Of a stretch of 64,000 nt of DNA, positions 27,387 through 37,099 are shown piece by piece. The DNA is from CAVQBP01 sp964448105. GTDB taxonomy: Bacteria; Bacteroidota; Ignavibacteria; Ignavibacteriales; Ignavibacteriaceae. Positions within the stretch are counted from its first letter, which is position 1; each line of letters starts with the position of its first letter. The notes below the pieces were generated by a model that did not search any database, was not told where the DNA came from, and saw only the letters and a list, made by a program, of their open reading frames with translations. Where the stretch lies: positions 1-64,000 of the forward strand of contig CAYUVK010000003.1 in assembly GCA_964448105.1 (NCBI GenBank), given 5' to 3'. The position numbers and the translations under genes are program-made.

Positions 27387-28412
27387 ATGGCTGAGAAATC
27401 TTATAAAACTACAGATATATCGGGAATTCAAAAAGCTGCTTTATTAATGATAGCTCTAAATGTTGAAACCGCTTCCGAAGTGTTTAAATATTTAGATGCG
27501 GCTGAAGTAGAGATGATTTCTACCGAAATATCAAAAGTAAGAAATATACCTTCCCAAGTTGTTGATCTTGTAATGGATGAATTTTACGCAATGGCTACTG
27601 CACGTGAATATGTTCTTGAAGGAGGTATTGAATACGCTCAAGCATTGCTTGAAAAATCTTTTGGGCCGAGTAAAGCTACTGAAATAATTGAAAAGGTTAA
27701 ATCTTTAACAACTTTAAGAGGATTTGACGTACTTAAAAAAGCCGATTCAACACAATTAATAAGTTTTCTTAATAAAGAGCACCCTCAAACGATGGCTCTA
27801 ATTCTTTCACATCTAAATCCAAATCAAACTGCAGATGCACTACAGGAATTGCCTGAAAACATTAGGACCGATGTAGTTTACCGGATTGCTACTTTAGGTA
27901 AAATTTCACCGCAAACATTAAAGCAAATTGAAAAAGTTGTTGACGAAATGGCCGGTTTTAGTATGTCTCAATCCTTAAGTAAAATCGGAGGGACAAAAAG
28001 CCTGGCAAATATTCTAAATAAAACCAGTGCTTCAATGAGCAAAGAAATATTGGAAAGACTTGATGATCAAGATCCTGATGTTGCTCAGGAGGTTAAGCGT
28101 TTGATGTTCTTGTTTGAAGATATTATCAATATTCAGGACAAAGATGTACAAAGAGTTTTAAGGGAGGTTGATAGAAAAGATCTTGCACTTGCACTAAAAA
28201 TAGTTGATGAAAAATTAAGGGATAAAATATTTGCTAATATGTCGGAAAGAGGGTCCGATTTACTCAAAGAAGAGCTTCAATATATGGGTATGGTCAAATT
28301 GAAAGAAGTTGAAGCTGCTCAAGCTAAAATTATTGATTTAATAAAGATGCTTGAAGAAGCCGGAGAAATTACATTGAATTTAAGAGGAAGCAAAGAAGAA
28401 GTTTATGTCTAG
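27387..28412 (+). CDS. fliG: Flagellar motor switch protein FliG
   Basis: The 341-residue protein has the three FliG domains: an N-terminal FliF-binding part (GIQKAALLMIALNVETASEV), a middle domain with the EHPQTMALILSHL motif (about 131-143), and a C-terminal torque domain. The latter has the charged stretch FEDIINIQDKDVQRVLREVD and KIFANMSERGSDLL. The charged residues that contact MotA are conserved by eye. It overlaps fliH by 8 bp. Confidence 0.97.
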   Translation: MAEKSYKTTDISGIQKAALLMIALNVETASEVFKYLDAAEVEMISTEISKVRNIPSQVVDLVMDEFYAMATAREYVLEGGIEYAQALLEKSFGPSKATEIIEKVKSLTTLRGFDVLKKADSTQLISFLNKEHPQTMALILSHLNPNQTADALQELPENIRTDVVYRIATLGKISPQTLKQIEKVVDEMAGFSMSQSLSKIGGTKSLANILNKTSASMSKEILERLDDQDPDVAQEVKRLMFLFEDIINIQDKDVQRVLREVDRKDLALALKIVDEKLRDKIFANMSERGSDLLKEELQYMGMVKLKEVEAAQAKIIDLIKMLEEAGEITLNLRGSKEEVYV

Positions 28413-29040
28413 TGTAATAAAATTAAATTCAGCAGTTTCAAAAAAACTCTCTATCAGATTTAAGAGTGAGCTGGAAGAATTGGAAGCGAGGAAAGAACCT
28501 AGCCAAAGTCAACTGCAGATTCAACTTGAAGAAAGATATGAGCAGGGATTCAAAGATGGGTATGAAAATGCTAAAAATGAAATTGAAAAAACTTACAAAG
28601 AAAGATTTATAAAAAAAGTAGATGAGTTTAATAAAATTCTATGTTCAGTGGATGAAAAAATTTCGGTCTATGGTCGTGAATTCGAAGATCTTGTTATTCA
28701 GCTTTCCTTTGAAATTGCACAGAAAATTGCACGAAAGGAAATTCAAAAAGAATCGGTAATTGAAAGTGTTTTAAAAGATTCTTTAAGAAAAATTCTTGGA
28801 GCAAATTCAGTTATAATTAAAATTCACCCGGAAGATTATATAATACTTAATGAAGATAACAATAAGAGTCTGTTTTTTGATGAATCGTTTTCAAAAATAA
28901 AATTTGAGCAGGATGATCGAATTGAACAGGGTGGATGTGTTGTGGAAACGGAAATAGGAAATGTGGATGCTAGAATAATTTCACAATTTAATGAATTAAA
29001 GAAATATTTTGAGCCGAATCAAATTTCTCAAACAAGTTAA
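28405..29040 (+). CDS. fliH: Flagellar export regulator FliH
   Basis: The 211-residue protein overlaps the end of fliG and precedes fliI by 5 bp. It has the FliH layout: a polar N-terminus, a long coiled coil (LEERYEQGFKDGYENAKNEI and on to about residue 80) and a C-terminal domain with LVIQLSFEIAQKIARKEI and DDRIEQGGCVVET. FliH binds the FliI ATPase and the C-ring to position export substrates. Sequence is divergent, as is usual in this family; the call rests on layout and neighbours. Confidence 0.88.
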   Translation: MSSVIKLNSAVSKKLSIRFKSELEELEARKEPSQSQLQIQLEERYEQGFKDGYENAKNEIEKTYKERFIKKVDEFNKILCSVDEKISVYGREFEDLVIQLSFEIAQKIARKEIQKESVIESVLKDSLRKILGANSVIIKIHPEDYIILNEDNNKSLFFDESFSKIKFEQDDRIEQGGCVVETEIGNVDARIISQFNELKKYFEPNQISQTS

Positions 29041-29045
29041 TTGAT

Positions 29046-30377
29046 ATGTCTTTAACACAAAGCTATATAGATAATTACAGGAAAATAATTGAGCGAGCAG
29101 ACCTGATTAAAGTTAACGGGAAAGTTTCCGATGTTGTGGGTCTTGTAATTATTTCTTCCGGGCCAAATGTTTCATTGGGCGAGGTTTGTATTATTGTGGA
29201 TAGAAATGGAAAGGAAGTTTGCCAATCCGAAGTCGTAGGTTTTAAAGAAGGTAAAGTTCTTTCTATAGCTTTGGGAGAAGTTCATAATATCTCTCCTGCT
29301 TGTGAAATTATTGCTACCGGGAGAAGTTTTTCAATCCCTGCAGGAAAAGAATTATTGGGCAGAGTAATTGATGGATTAGGAAATCCTATTGACGGAAAAG
29401 GTGAATTGAATTGTTCTTCGGTATTAAATATTTACCGCGAACCTCCAAATCCTTTAAAAAGGAAAAGAATCGACACTCCGCTGCAAACAGGTGTTAGATC
29501 TATAGACGGATTGCTAACAGTAGGTAAAGGACAAAGATTAGGAATATTTGCCGGAAGTGGTGTCGGTAAAAGTGTTATGCTTGGTATGATTGCAAAAAAT
29601 ACTAATGCAGATGTAAACGTTATTACTTTAATCGGTGAAAGAGGAAGAGAAGTCAGAGAATTTATTGAGAAAGATTTAGGTGAAGAAGGTCTTAAAAGAT
29701 CTGTAGTAGTAGTAGCTACAAGTGATAAATCAGCCCTGGTTAGAATAAAGGGTGCTTATATAGGCACAACCATTGCAGAATATTTCAGAGATCAGGGGAT
29801 GGATGTTGTTTTAATGATGGATTCCGTTACAAGATTTGCTATGGCTCAACGTGAAATCGGACTTACCGTAGGTGAACCCCCAACTTCAAAAGGATATACT
29901 CCTTCAGTGTTTGCGATTCTACCAAAATTATTAGAAAGAGCCGGTACTACCGAAAATGGCTCCATCACCGGATTTTATACTGTGCTGGTAGATGGCGATG
30001 ACATGAATGAACCAATCGCGGACGCAGCTAGATCAATTTTAGATGGCCATGTAGTTTTGTCCCGAAAACTTGCAAATAAAGGACAATATCCGGCAGTGGA
30101 TCCTCTCCAGAGCGTTAGCAGGGTAATGCCTGATATTGTAACAACCGATCATTATCAGCGTGTAATGATTTTTAACGAAATACTGGCAACTTACAAAGAA
30201 GCAGAAGACTTAATTAATATTGGAGCTTATGTTAAAGGGAGCAATCCTCAAATTGATCATGCACTTTCTAAAATCAATCTTTTAAGATCATTCTTAAAGC
30301 AGGATATGAATGAAAAAACTCTTTATGAGCTAACACTCTCCCGTTTAAACGGAATTATTGAAAAGCCATTAATCTGA
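29046..30377 (+). CDS. fliI: Flagellar export ATPase FliI
   Basis: The 443-residue ATPase has a Walker A motif in FAGSGVGKSVMLG (about 175-187), GERGREVREFIE, and Walker B in VVLMMDSVTRFA. The type III secretion ATPase signature PPTSKGYTPSVFAILPKLLE is at about 279-298. It powers unfolding and delivery of axial proteins to the export gate. It is flanked by fliH and fliJ, its two partners. Length is normal. Confidence 0.97.
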   Translation: MSLTQSYIDNYRKIIERADLIKVNGKVSDVVGLVIISSGPNVSLGEVCIIVDRNGKEVCQSEVVGFKEGKVLSIALGEVHNISPACEIIATGRSFSIPAGKELLGRVIDGLGNPIDGKGELNCSSVLNIYREPPNPLKRKRIDTPLQTGVRSIDGLLTVGKGQRLGIFAGSGVGKSVMLGMIAKNTNADVNVITLIGERGREVREFIEKDLGEEGLKRSVVVVATSDKSALVRIKGAYIGTTIAEYFRDQGMDVVLMMDSVTRFAMAQREIGLTVGEPPTSKGYTPSVFAILPKLLERAGTTENGSITGFYTVLVDGDDMNEPIADAARSILDGHVVLSRKLANKGQYPAVDPLQSVSRVMPDIVTTDHYQRVMIFNEILATYKEAEDLINIGAYVKGSNPQIDHALSKINLLRSFLKQDMNEKTLYELTLSRLNGIIEKPLI

Positions 30378-30387
30378 TTAAATATAT

Positions 30388-30819
30388 ATGTCAAAATTTA
30401 ATTTCAAATATGATTCAATAAAAAAAGTTAAAAATTTATTAGAAAAGAAAGTTCAAAAAGAAATTGCATTTATAGATTTAGAAATTGATAGAAATATTTA
30501 TGAACGTGAAAAATTGATTTTAGAAGCAGCAGAAAATATAAAAAATCGTATAAGTAATAAAGTATCCGAACTAAAAGCGGTGGAAAATTATAAAAGGTCA
30601 CTTGAAAAAAAAATTGAAATTATTCAAAAACAAATTGCAGAATTAGAGAAACAAAAAGAAGACAAAATGAAAGAACTTATTGAAAAAAGTAAAGAAAATA
30701 AAATATTTCAAACATTAGAAGAAGCACATTTAGAAAATTTTAAACATGAAGAAAACTTAAAGGATGAAGGCAAAATAAATGAAATTGCTACCCAAAAGTT
30801 TATTAGAAATAAAGGCTGA
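30388..30819 (+). CDS. fliJ: Flagellar export chaperone FliJ
   Basis: The 143-residue protein is nearly all coiled coil (lysine and glutamate-rich, for example KSLEKKIEIIQKQI-type heptads in its middle), as expected for FliJ, the stalk that sits in the FliI hexamer. It begins FNFKYDSIKKVKNLLEKK, a usual FliJ start. Sequence identity in this family is low, so the call leans on size, coiled coil and position after fliI. The stop at 30819 almost touches the next ATG. Confidence 0.85.
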   Translation: MSKFNFKYDSIKKVKNLLEKKVQKEIAFIDLEIDRNIYEREKLILEAAENIKNRISNKVSELKAVENYKRSLEKKIEIIQKQIAELEKQKEDKMKELIEKSKENKIFQTLEEAHLENFKHEENLKDEGKINEIATQKFIRNKG

Positions 30820-30820
30820 A

Positions 30821-31504
30821 ATGAAAATATTTAATATCCTCGTTTTTGCTGCGGCATTTATTTTAGTTACAGGTGGAATGATCTTTTTGAATTCGATTTA
30901 TTCGAATATTTTTAAATTTGATTTTTCCACTATTTCAAGCAAAGATACTGTTGCCGTTTCAAGTACAGTATCGCAAAATGATCCAACTACAGAAATAAAC
31001 AAGCAATTAGATAAAAAAGCCGAACCGGTTGAAGCTAAAGATTCATCAAAGATTAATTTAGCCAAGGATAGCGTAGTTTCTCCTCCTTTAAAATTGAACG
31101 CAGCTCCGCAGGTTGTCCCGGCAATGAATAAAGTTAATAATGTTCCAGATACTAAAGAAACGGCAAGTAAGCAAAATAAGTTCAAACAAACTGTTGAAGA
31201 ACAAACTACTTCCGCACCAAAAAATGAAAATGAAATTTTAATAAGTAATAATTTTACAAAATCTGATGTTGATACTATATATCAAAAATGGATTAAGCAA
31301 ACAGCTAAATTGTATGAATCAATGGACCCCAAGAAGGCTGCACTTATAATTAGAAATTATTCCGAAACTACGGCAAGAGATATTATTTATAAAATGAAGA
31401 AAAATAAAGCAGCTGAAGTTCTTTCCGAACTTGATCCGGTTACAGCCAACAAGATTGCTAGGTTTCCAGGTGATAGGGAAATGCAATCGGCTATCAATAA
31501 TTAA
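30821..31504 (+). CDS. MotE-like membrane protein (MgtE N-like domain)
   Basis: The 227-residue protein has one N-terminal membrane segment (about 6-24), a long Lys/Thr/Ser/Asp-rich periplasmic linker, and a C-terminal helical domain. That domain contains YESMDPKKAALIIRNYSE and KNKAAEVLSELDPVTANKIA, a pattern shared with the MgtE N-terminal domain and MotE. MotE is a stator chaperone in some bacteria and is usually encoded next to fliJ, as here. Start ATG 30821 follows AAAGG; an upstream start inside fliJ is less likely. Confidence 0.75.
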   Translation: MKIFNILVFAAAFILVTGGMIFLNSIYSNIFKFDFSTISSKDTVAVSSTVSQNDPTTEINKQLDKKAEPVEAKDSSKINLAKDSVVSPPLKLNAAPQVVPAMNKVNNVPDTKETASKQNKFKQTVEEQTTSAPKNENEILISNNFTKSDVDTIYQKWIKQTAKLYESMDPKKAALIIRNYSETTARDIIYKMKKNKAAEVLSELDPVTANKIARFPGDREMQSAINN

Positions 31505-31545
31505 TGTTAGTATAAAGTAATTTTAAATCGTTACGATAATATAAA

Positions 31546-33882
31546 ATGAATGCAAATATATTTGAGTTTAAAAATAACGAAATCCTAATGCAATTTAATC
31601 CTCTTTTTTTACCAGCAAATAATTTTGTTGATAATTCTGGAAATTTAAAGACTTTTAAGTTAAGTAATAGCTCATACCTATTTTCTGATATAATAAAAGT
31701 TTTTGTCGGGACAGATTTAACCAACAATACTTTGGAAACTGGATTAACATTATCTCAAAATAACATTTCCAAACAGCAAATTTCTGCCGAAAACATCTTT
31801 TCTTTCAATATTGGTAATAATAATAATCCGGAAAACTCAAGTGAAGCGTTACAAAATAATGATACTTCATTAAATGGTTTAAAAGCTATTATTGAATTAA
31901 TTAATAAATTATCCGTTTTAGGGCAAATAAATCTCTCGCAAACAGGAGATTCAAATAAATCGGTTGATTCAACAAATGAAAAACTTCTTACAAGTACTGG
32001 ACTAAAAACACTTTTAGTTAATATAATTAACTCTATTAATTCTAATAACTTACCGGGATCAAATAAAGTTAATGAAAGCACCGATAAAGATGAGAAATCA
32101 AAAGGGAAAAATGAAAATAATGATCAGATAAATAACCTGATTTCACAAATTCTAAGTTCTTTAAAAGCTAACAATCCGGTTATAATTAACATAATTAGTA
32201 ATCAGGAAAACTTGAAACTTGAAATAGGAAAAGTTGATATTCAGGGATTCTCCAATGGATTTAATGATCTGGATAGTATAATAAAAGAAGGAATCTCAAA
32301 AAATAAGTATGGAGAATCTTTATCTAAAGGGTTTGCAGAACAAAATTCTGAATTAACTGTTATAGATTCAAATCCTAATTCAAGTGAATTTAAAGATGCC
32401 GTTACAAAATTAAAACAAAGTGAAATAAATACACCGGACAACGAAAAAGATATTCTTTCGGTTTCAGAAAATAAAAATGGATTAAAAACATTAGTGCAAG
32501 ATTTCGAACTGTCAAGTAATGATTCTAATGTTAATTTATCGGGTGAAATTAAAGAAACAATTTCAAAAAATGGAGAGGGGATTGTATCTTCAGAAAACAA
32601 AAATACATCAGGAACCATTCTAAATACTGATAATTCCGGTAATCAGAAAACAGTTGATTATCTAAAATCCCTTAAACAAGATAAAAATTTGGATAAACCT
32701 GATTTATTCAGTATAAAGCTTGAAGTAACAGGTAGAGCGAAGTCTTCTTCTGAGGTTAAATCAGATATAAAAACTAATATGTTAAAAGGTTCAATTAATC
32801 AATCAACCAATAGCAATACTAAAAACTTTCAGGATTCTCTGTCTATAGAAGAGTTGATCGCCTCTAAAAGCAACTTGAAGGGTATTACTAAAGTTTCAAA
32901 CTCTGAGCAAAAGCAATCAATTCAGCAGAATAAAGAACTTTCTATTACAGAAAGTGATTTAAAGGGGATAAACAAGAAATTATCAAATGGAAATGATATT
33001 TCTATTAAGATAGAAAATAATAAAGCAGCAAACAAATTTTCTGAGCAAAAATTAGAAAGTTCAACCTCGAAAAATGTACAAAATATATCTGATCAAGTTA
33101 ATGAACAGAAATTCACGTCGGAAAATCCTGACAATAAAAACTTAGAAAATACTATTAAAGCAGAATTTCAAATTCCTGTTAAAGATAATGAGAAAATTTC
33201 TAATAATCAGCAGGATTCAAAAACTAACTCTACCGGGAATATTAAAACAGACAATCCCGGGAAAATCAATGCAAATGAAGCTCCCCTGGAAGATATCTAT
33301 AACGAAAACCTAGAAGACAATAAACAGAATACACAGGGGAACTCAAAGGATCAAAGTCAATTTTCTCAAGGCAAAGGTGAAAATGTATTTTTATCTTATA
33401 TGAATAAAATTGATATGAACAATATGCAGAATATTAGGAAACCGGTTTATTTTGATAATATCAGTGAGCAAATGAAGAAAATTGATGCTTCTGAAATTGT
33501 TAAAGAGATATCCAAACTGGCTTCCAGTGAAGATCAAAAGAATGTTGTATTAAAACTAATGCCTGAAAGTTTAGGTAAAGTAAAAATTTCTTTGGATATA
33601 AATAAAAATATAATTCATGCTCATGCAGAAGTGGAAAATGAAGCTGCCAGATCCTTAATGCAGAATAATATTGATAATTTGAAGCAGTCTTTAGTTCAGC
33701 AGGGAATGCAATTAAATTCATTAAATATTTCTCTTTCAAATCAAAAGGGACAAAAATCAAATAAATCTTTTCTATCAAAAAGAAAACCGGTTTATTCGGA
33801 ACAAATAAAGGAAATTGATGAGAAAGAAAATATAAATATTTCTAAACATTACGGCTATAATACGTACGAATTTTTAGCCTAG
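31546..33882 (+). CDS. fliK: Flagellar hook-length control protein FliK
   Basis: The 778-residue protein is long even for FliK. Some 600 residues of Asn/Ser/Lys-rich low-complexity sequence form the ruler part. The conserved C-terminal Flg_hook domain (about 655-745) contains VVLKLMPESLGKVKISLDI and IIHAHAEVENEAARSLMQNN. FliK measures the hook and triggers the switch in export specificity through FlhB, encoded at 41235. It lies just before flgD and flgE, the hook genes. Confidence 0.9.
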   Translation: MNANIFEFKNNEILMQFNPLFLPANNFVDNSGNLKTFKLSNSSYLFSDIIKVFVGTDLTNNTLETGLTLSQNNISKQQISAENIFSFNIGNNNNPENSSEALQNNDTSLNGLKAIIELINKLSVLGQINLSQTGDSNKSVDSTNEKLLTSTGLKTLLVNIINSINSNNLPGSNKVNESTDKDEKSKGKNENNDQINNLISQILSSLKANNPVIINIISNQENLKLEIGKVDIQGFSNGFNDLDSIIKEGISKNKYGESLSKGFAEQNSELTVIDSNPNSSEFKDAVTKLKQSEINTPDNEKDILSVSENKNGLKTLVQDFELSSNDSNVNLSGEIKETISKNGEGIVSSENKNTSGTILNTDNSGNQKTVDYLKSLKQDKNLDKPDLFSIKLEVTGRAKSSSEVKSDIKTNMLKGSINQSTNSNTKNFQDSLSIEELIASKSNLKGITKVSNSEQKQSIQQNKELSITESDLKGINKKLSNGNDISIKIENNKAANKFSEQKLESSTSKNVQNISDQVNEQKFTSENPDNKNLENTIKAEFQIPVKDNEKISNNQQDSKTNSTGNIKTDNPGKINANEAPLEDIYNENLEDNKQNTQGNSKDQSQFSQGKGENVFLSYMNKIDMNNMQNIRKPVYFDNISEQMKKIDASEIVKEISKLASSEDQKNVVLKLMPESLGKVKISLDINKNIIHAHAEVENEAARSLMQNNIDNLKQSLVQQGMQLNSLNISLSNQKGQKSNKSFLSKRKPVYSEQIKEIDEKENINISKHYGYNTYEFLA

Positions 33883-33891
33883 GAGTATAAA

Positions 33892-34593
33892 ATGAGTGTA
33901 AGTAATGTCTCAAATAATACAGCAGTTAATACTGCTACAAGTTCACAAACCAGCACTAATAGTGTTTTAGGAAAGGATGATTTTTTAAAGCTATTAGTAA
34001 CTCAGTTAAAAAACCAGGATCCACTTAATCCAACCGATGGAACCGAGTTCGCATCACAGCTCGCTCAGTTTAGTTCGTTAGAACAATTAACAAATCTAAA
34101 CGATGCAATCCAACAGAATATGAACAATAGTTATTATTTAACACAATCTATTAATAACTCATTAGCTTCAAATTTGGTTGGAAAGAATGTAACCGTATTA
34201 TCAAACTCGGTAACTAACAGCGGGCAGGGAGAAACAAACCTTGGTTACACTTTACCCCAAAACGCTGGTTCCGTAAACATTACAATCCAAGATGAATACG
34301 GAGCAACAGTAAGAACTATTGAGGGAGTTCCGCGTACTCAAGGCGATAATAAAGTTTCCTGGGATTTTTCCGATAATGAAGGTAATCAATTACCTGAAGG
34401 TAATTATACTTTTACTGTTAATGCTTATGATGACAGTGGAAATAGTATCTCAGCACAGACATTCAGTTCCGGAATTGTTGATGGCATTAAATATTCAAAT
34501 TCCGGTGCGGTAGTCTTAATTAATGGTAATCAATATAATCTTTCAGATATAATGGAAATCTTAAACAATCCTGATGGAGCTAATAATGGTTGA
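33892..34593 (+). CDS. flgD: Flagellar hook cap protein FlgD
   Basis: The 233-residue hook-assembly scaffold has the N-terminal FlgD signature [20 protein letters not shown] (about 24-43) followed by [22 protein letters not shown]-terminal FlgD Ig-like/tudor part shows the FLN-type strand pattern ([18 protein letters not shown]). It is exported and lost when the hook is complete. The ribosome site AGGAG is 7 nt before the ATG. Its last codons overlap the next gene. Confidence 0.96.
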   Translation: MSVSNVSNNTAVNTATSSQTSTNSVLGKDDFLKLLVTQLKNQDPLNPTDGTEFASQLAQFSSLEQLTNLNDAIQQNMNNSYYLTQSINNSLASNLVGKNVTVLSNSVTNSGQGETNLGYTLPQNAGSVNITIQDEYGATVRTIEGVPRTQGDNKVSWDFSDNEGNQLPEGNYTFTVNAYDDSGNSISAQTFSSGIVDGIKYSNSGAVVLINGNQYNLSDIMEILNNPDGANNG

Positions 34594-34963
34594 AATGAAT
34601 GGTATAAATGTACCATTTGTACCAATTGAACCGGGAAAGGAACTACAAAATAAGGGTTTAGCATCAAATCCTTCTACTCCTTTTCAATCTGTTTTTCAGG
34701 AAGAACTTGAAAAAGTAAAGTTCTCAAATCATGCGCTAAAAAGACTGGAAAATAGAAATATAAATCTTTCCGATGTCGATTTGGAAAAGATTCAAAATGC
34801 TGTTGAAAAGGCTGAATTAAAAGGAGCAAGAGACTCCTTGGTAATGATGAAAGATACAGCTTTCATTGTCAATATTCCGAATAAAACTGTTGTTACAGCG
34901 ATGCCTTTAAATAATTCGGAAGAAAACATTTTTACAAATATAGATAGTGTAGTTTTTGCGTAA
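34586..34963 (+). CDS. Flagellar operon protein, TIGR02530 family
   Basis: The 125-residue protein matches the flagellar operon family TIGR02530 usually found between flgD and flgE: a variable start followed by [20 protein letters not shown], then an [24 protein letters not shown] core ending [14 protein letters not shown]. Start ATG 34586 overlaps the flgD stop and has GGAG 6 nt upstream. Its exact role is unknown; the position suggests help in hook assembly. Confidence 0.88.
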   Translation: MVEMNGINVPFVPIEPGKELQNKGLASNPSTPFQSVFQEELEKVKFSNHALKRLENRNINLSDVDLEKIQNAVEKAELKGARDSLVMMKDTAFIVNIPNKTVVTAMPLNNSEENIFTNIDSVVFA

Positions 34964-34979
34964 GTAAATAAATAACAAT

Positions 34980-35066
34980 GGAGCGGGACCTTTTGAGGAC
35001 GCTCTGGATTCAACTGACTGACTGATGTTGAATCAAATTAAAAAAAATAAAATAATCCTTAGGAGG
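34980..35066 (+). promoter_or_regulatory. flgE leader with two hairpins and strong ribosome site
   Basis: In the gap before flgE, GAGCG at 34981-34985 pairs with CGCTC at 35000-35004. GATTCAAC at 35007-35014 pairs with GTTGAATC at 35027-35034 (12-base loop). An AGGAGG ribosome site follows at 35061-35066, 4 nt before the ATG. The first loop contains GGA steps of the kind CsrA binds, and csrA is encoded at 60910. The pair may terminate, stabilise or regulate; which one is not decided by sequence. Confidence 0.45.
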
Positions 35067-35070
35067 TTAT

Positions 35071-36780
35071 ATGGCACTTCTTAATTCTCTCTTCGCCGGT
35101 GTATCCGGATTAAAAAATCATCAATCTATGATGGACGTAATTGGTAATAACATTGCCAACGTAAATACCATTGGTTTTAAAGGATCAAGAGTAACTTTTA
35201 GTGATACTTTTAATCAATTTGTAAAAGCTGGAACTAATCCGACTGAAACAACCGGTGGTACAAATACGTTCCAAATTGGCCTTGGTGCAAAAGTAAACTC
35301 TATCGATAGAAACTGGAACCAGGGAACTTTTCAAACTACCGGAATAACAACAGATTTAGCTTTACAGGGCAGCGGTTTATTCATATTAAAAAGTAACGGT
35401 GAAAATTTTTATTCAAGAGCCGGTGCTTTTATTTTTGATGCAGACGGTAAATTAGTTAGTCCGCAGAATGGAGCTATTGTACAAGGTAAAGTAGCTAATG
35501 CTGATGGTATTTTGCCTCCTGGAAATAATCTTCAAGATATAGTAATTGATAAAAATTTAAAGCTTCCTGCAGTAGCAACAAACTTAATCAAATGGGGAGG
35601 CAATCTTAAAAGTAGTTCAGAGCTTACAAGATCAGAAAATGTTGTAATGCGTGGAAACATACAAGATGATGGTAATCCTGCAGATGGTACGACAACTACA
35701 GTTTCAACAAGTATATATGATACATTCGGCGAACAATATACGTTAAATGTTAATTACGCAGAAACAGGAACAGCCAATCAATATAATATGACATGGGAAG
35801 TCCTGGATTCTGACGGTAATTCGGTAGGAACATCTGCAGCACCGGTTTCCGTACAATTTGCAGATGACGGTACCGGAAATTTGGTAATGGATGGAACATC
35901 ACAAGCTAAGTTTGACCCCACCAATGCAGGTTATGATTCAAACACTACGGTTACCTTGAACTCAGTCGGCCCAAGTTTGGGTGATTTACAATTTCAGCTT
36001 GACGGTACAAATATAACAAATCAAACTAGTACAAAAACGGTTAGCATTTCGGCAGATGGTAACAGGCTTCCAAATGTAGTATCCGGTTCAGTAACAATCT
36101 TTGATTCGCTCGGTAATTCACATCAGGTTACCTTAAAGTATACAAAGATTGCAGATAATCAATGGACGTGGACTGCATCAGTACCGGGTACAAGTACCGA
36201 TAACGGACAACCGGTTTCTTCATCGGGAACACTCGCATTTAATGCAGATGGTACATTGGATCCAGCAAATATTTCTCCGAATAATCCGCAATTAACATTT
36301 ACTCCAACCGGTGGTGCAAATCCATTAGTTCTTGATCTGGATTTTGGAAGTGGTTTTGACGGTATTACCCAGACTTCAGCAAGTTCTGTGGTATCTGCCT
36401 TAAGCCAAAATGGTTCTGCATCTGCAACATTATCCAATCTGAATATTGATCAATACGGAAATATTGAGGGAATTTTCTCAAATGGTAATTCCCGTACTCT
36501 TGCACAGGTAATGGTTGCTACTTTCCAGAACTTGAATGGTCTTATTAGCGTAGGTGATAACCTTTATTCAGCTTATGCAAATTCCGGTGAACCAAGGATT
36601 GGTAGCCTAGGAGAAGAAACCGGTACAACTGTTCAATCCGGTGCTCTTGAGCAATCAAATGTTGATTTATCTGAAGAGTTTACAAAAATGATTGTATCGC
36701 AACGAGGTTTTCAAGCTAATGCAAGGGTAATTACAACTGCGGATACCCTGCTTCAAGAAATAACAAACCTTATAAGATAA
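35071..36780 (+). CDS. flgE: Flagellar hook protein FlgE
   Basis: The 569-residue hook subunit has the N-terminal axial motif LFAGVSGLKNHQSMMDVIGN with NNIANVNTIGFKGSR, and a C-terminal helix with SNVDLSEEFTKMIVSQRGFQ. Between them lie two FlaE-like D2 repeats, starting near STSIYDTFGEQYTLNVNY (about 212) and SVTIFDSLGNSHQVTLKY (about 340). The usual hook subunit has one, so this one is larger by a repeat. It forms the universal joint outside the outer membrane. An excellent ribosome site AGGAGG precedes it. Confidence 0.96.
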   Translation: MALLNSLFAGVSGLKNHQSMMDVIGNNIANVNTIGFKGSRVTFSDTFNQFVKAGTNPTETTGGTNTFQIGLGAKVNSIDRNWNQGTFQTTGITTDLALQGSGLFILKSNGENFYSRAGAFIFDADGKLVSPQNGAIVQGKVANADGILPPGNNLQDIVIDKNLKLPAVATNLIKWGGNLKSSSELTRSENVVMRGNIQDDGNPADGTTTTVSTSIYDTFGEQYTLNVNYAETGTANQYNMTWEVLDSDGNSVGTSAAPVSVQFADDGTGNLVMDGTSQAKFDPTNAGYDSNTTVTLNSVGPSLGDLQFQLDGTNITNQTSTKTVSISADGNRLPNVVSGSVTIFDSLGNSHQVTLKYTKIADNQWTWTASVPGTSTDNGQPVSSSGTLAFNADGTLDPANISPNNPQLTFTPTGGANPLVLDLDFGSGFDGITQTSASSVVSALSQNGSASATLSNLNIDQYGNIEGIFSNGNSRTLAQVMVATFQNLNGLISVGDNLYSAYANSGEPRIGSLGEETGTTVQSGALEQSNVDLSEEFTKMIVSQRGFQANARVITTADTLLQEITNLIR

Positions 36781-37069
36781 TCTTACAGTAAAATTCGATT
36801 CCTGTAGAGCGGCCTAAAATTCGGGTCGCTCTACAATAGTAAAAAGTACTAAACCGGGTAATTGATAGCTTTTACTTATATTATTAGTTGATTTCAACCA
36901 CCTGTACAATAATGGCCAAAAATCATCTTGGGGATTTTTTTAATATTTTATCAACTACTTTTAAAAACCATCCAAAATTGAAGCACAAATAATATCTTTC
37001 AATTCAAATTCTGTTAAAAAGCCGATTAAACATCAAAAAGAAAGAAAATGTCTTGATTAAAAAATTGTA
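36781..37069 (+). other. flgE-fliL intergenic gap
   Basis: This is the longest gap inside the flagellar run. Its left end holds a strong hairpin (36803-36835) and its right end the sigma-54-like motif before fliL. GCCGATTA at 37021-37028 recalls a sigma-28 -10 box but has no matching -35. No reading frame is supported. Confidence 0.5.
36803..36835 (+). terminator. Strong hairpin after flgE
   Basis: TGTAGAGCGGCC (36803-36814) pairs with 36824-36835 over twelve positions, one of them G-U, around a nine-base loop. It begins 22 bp after the flgE stop. No run of T's follows, so it may be a weak or processed terminator or a stabilising 3' end rather than a classic intrinsic terminator. It could also be a repeat palindrome. 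Confidence 0.5.
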
Positions 37070-37085
37070 TGGCATATCTCTTGAT
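37070..37085 (+). promoter_or_regulatory. Sigma-54-like promoter motif before fliL
   Basis: TGGCATATCTCTTGAT has the sigma-54 spacing, a full TGGCA -24 element, and the same TTGA -12 variant as the motifs before flgB and the fliA operon. The fliL ATG is only 14 bp downstream of the motif, so a transcript would have a very short leader, which agrees with the absence of a ribosome site before fliL. Confidence 0.45.
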
Positions 37086-37099
37086 TTAATTAAAACACT

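Noticed and set aside
37021..37028. Sigma-28 -10 box GCCGATTA before fliL
   Set aside because: No TAAA-type -35 at the right distance was seen.
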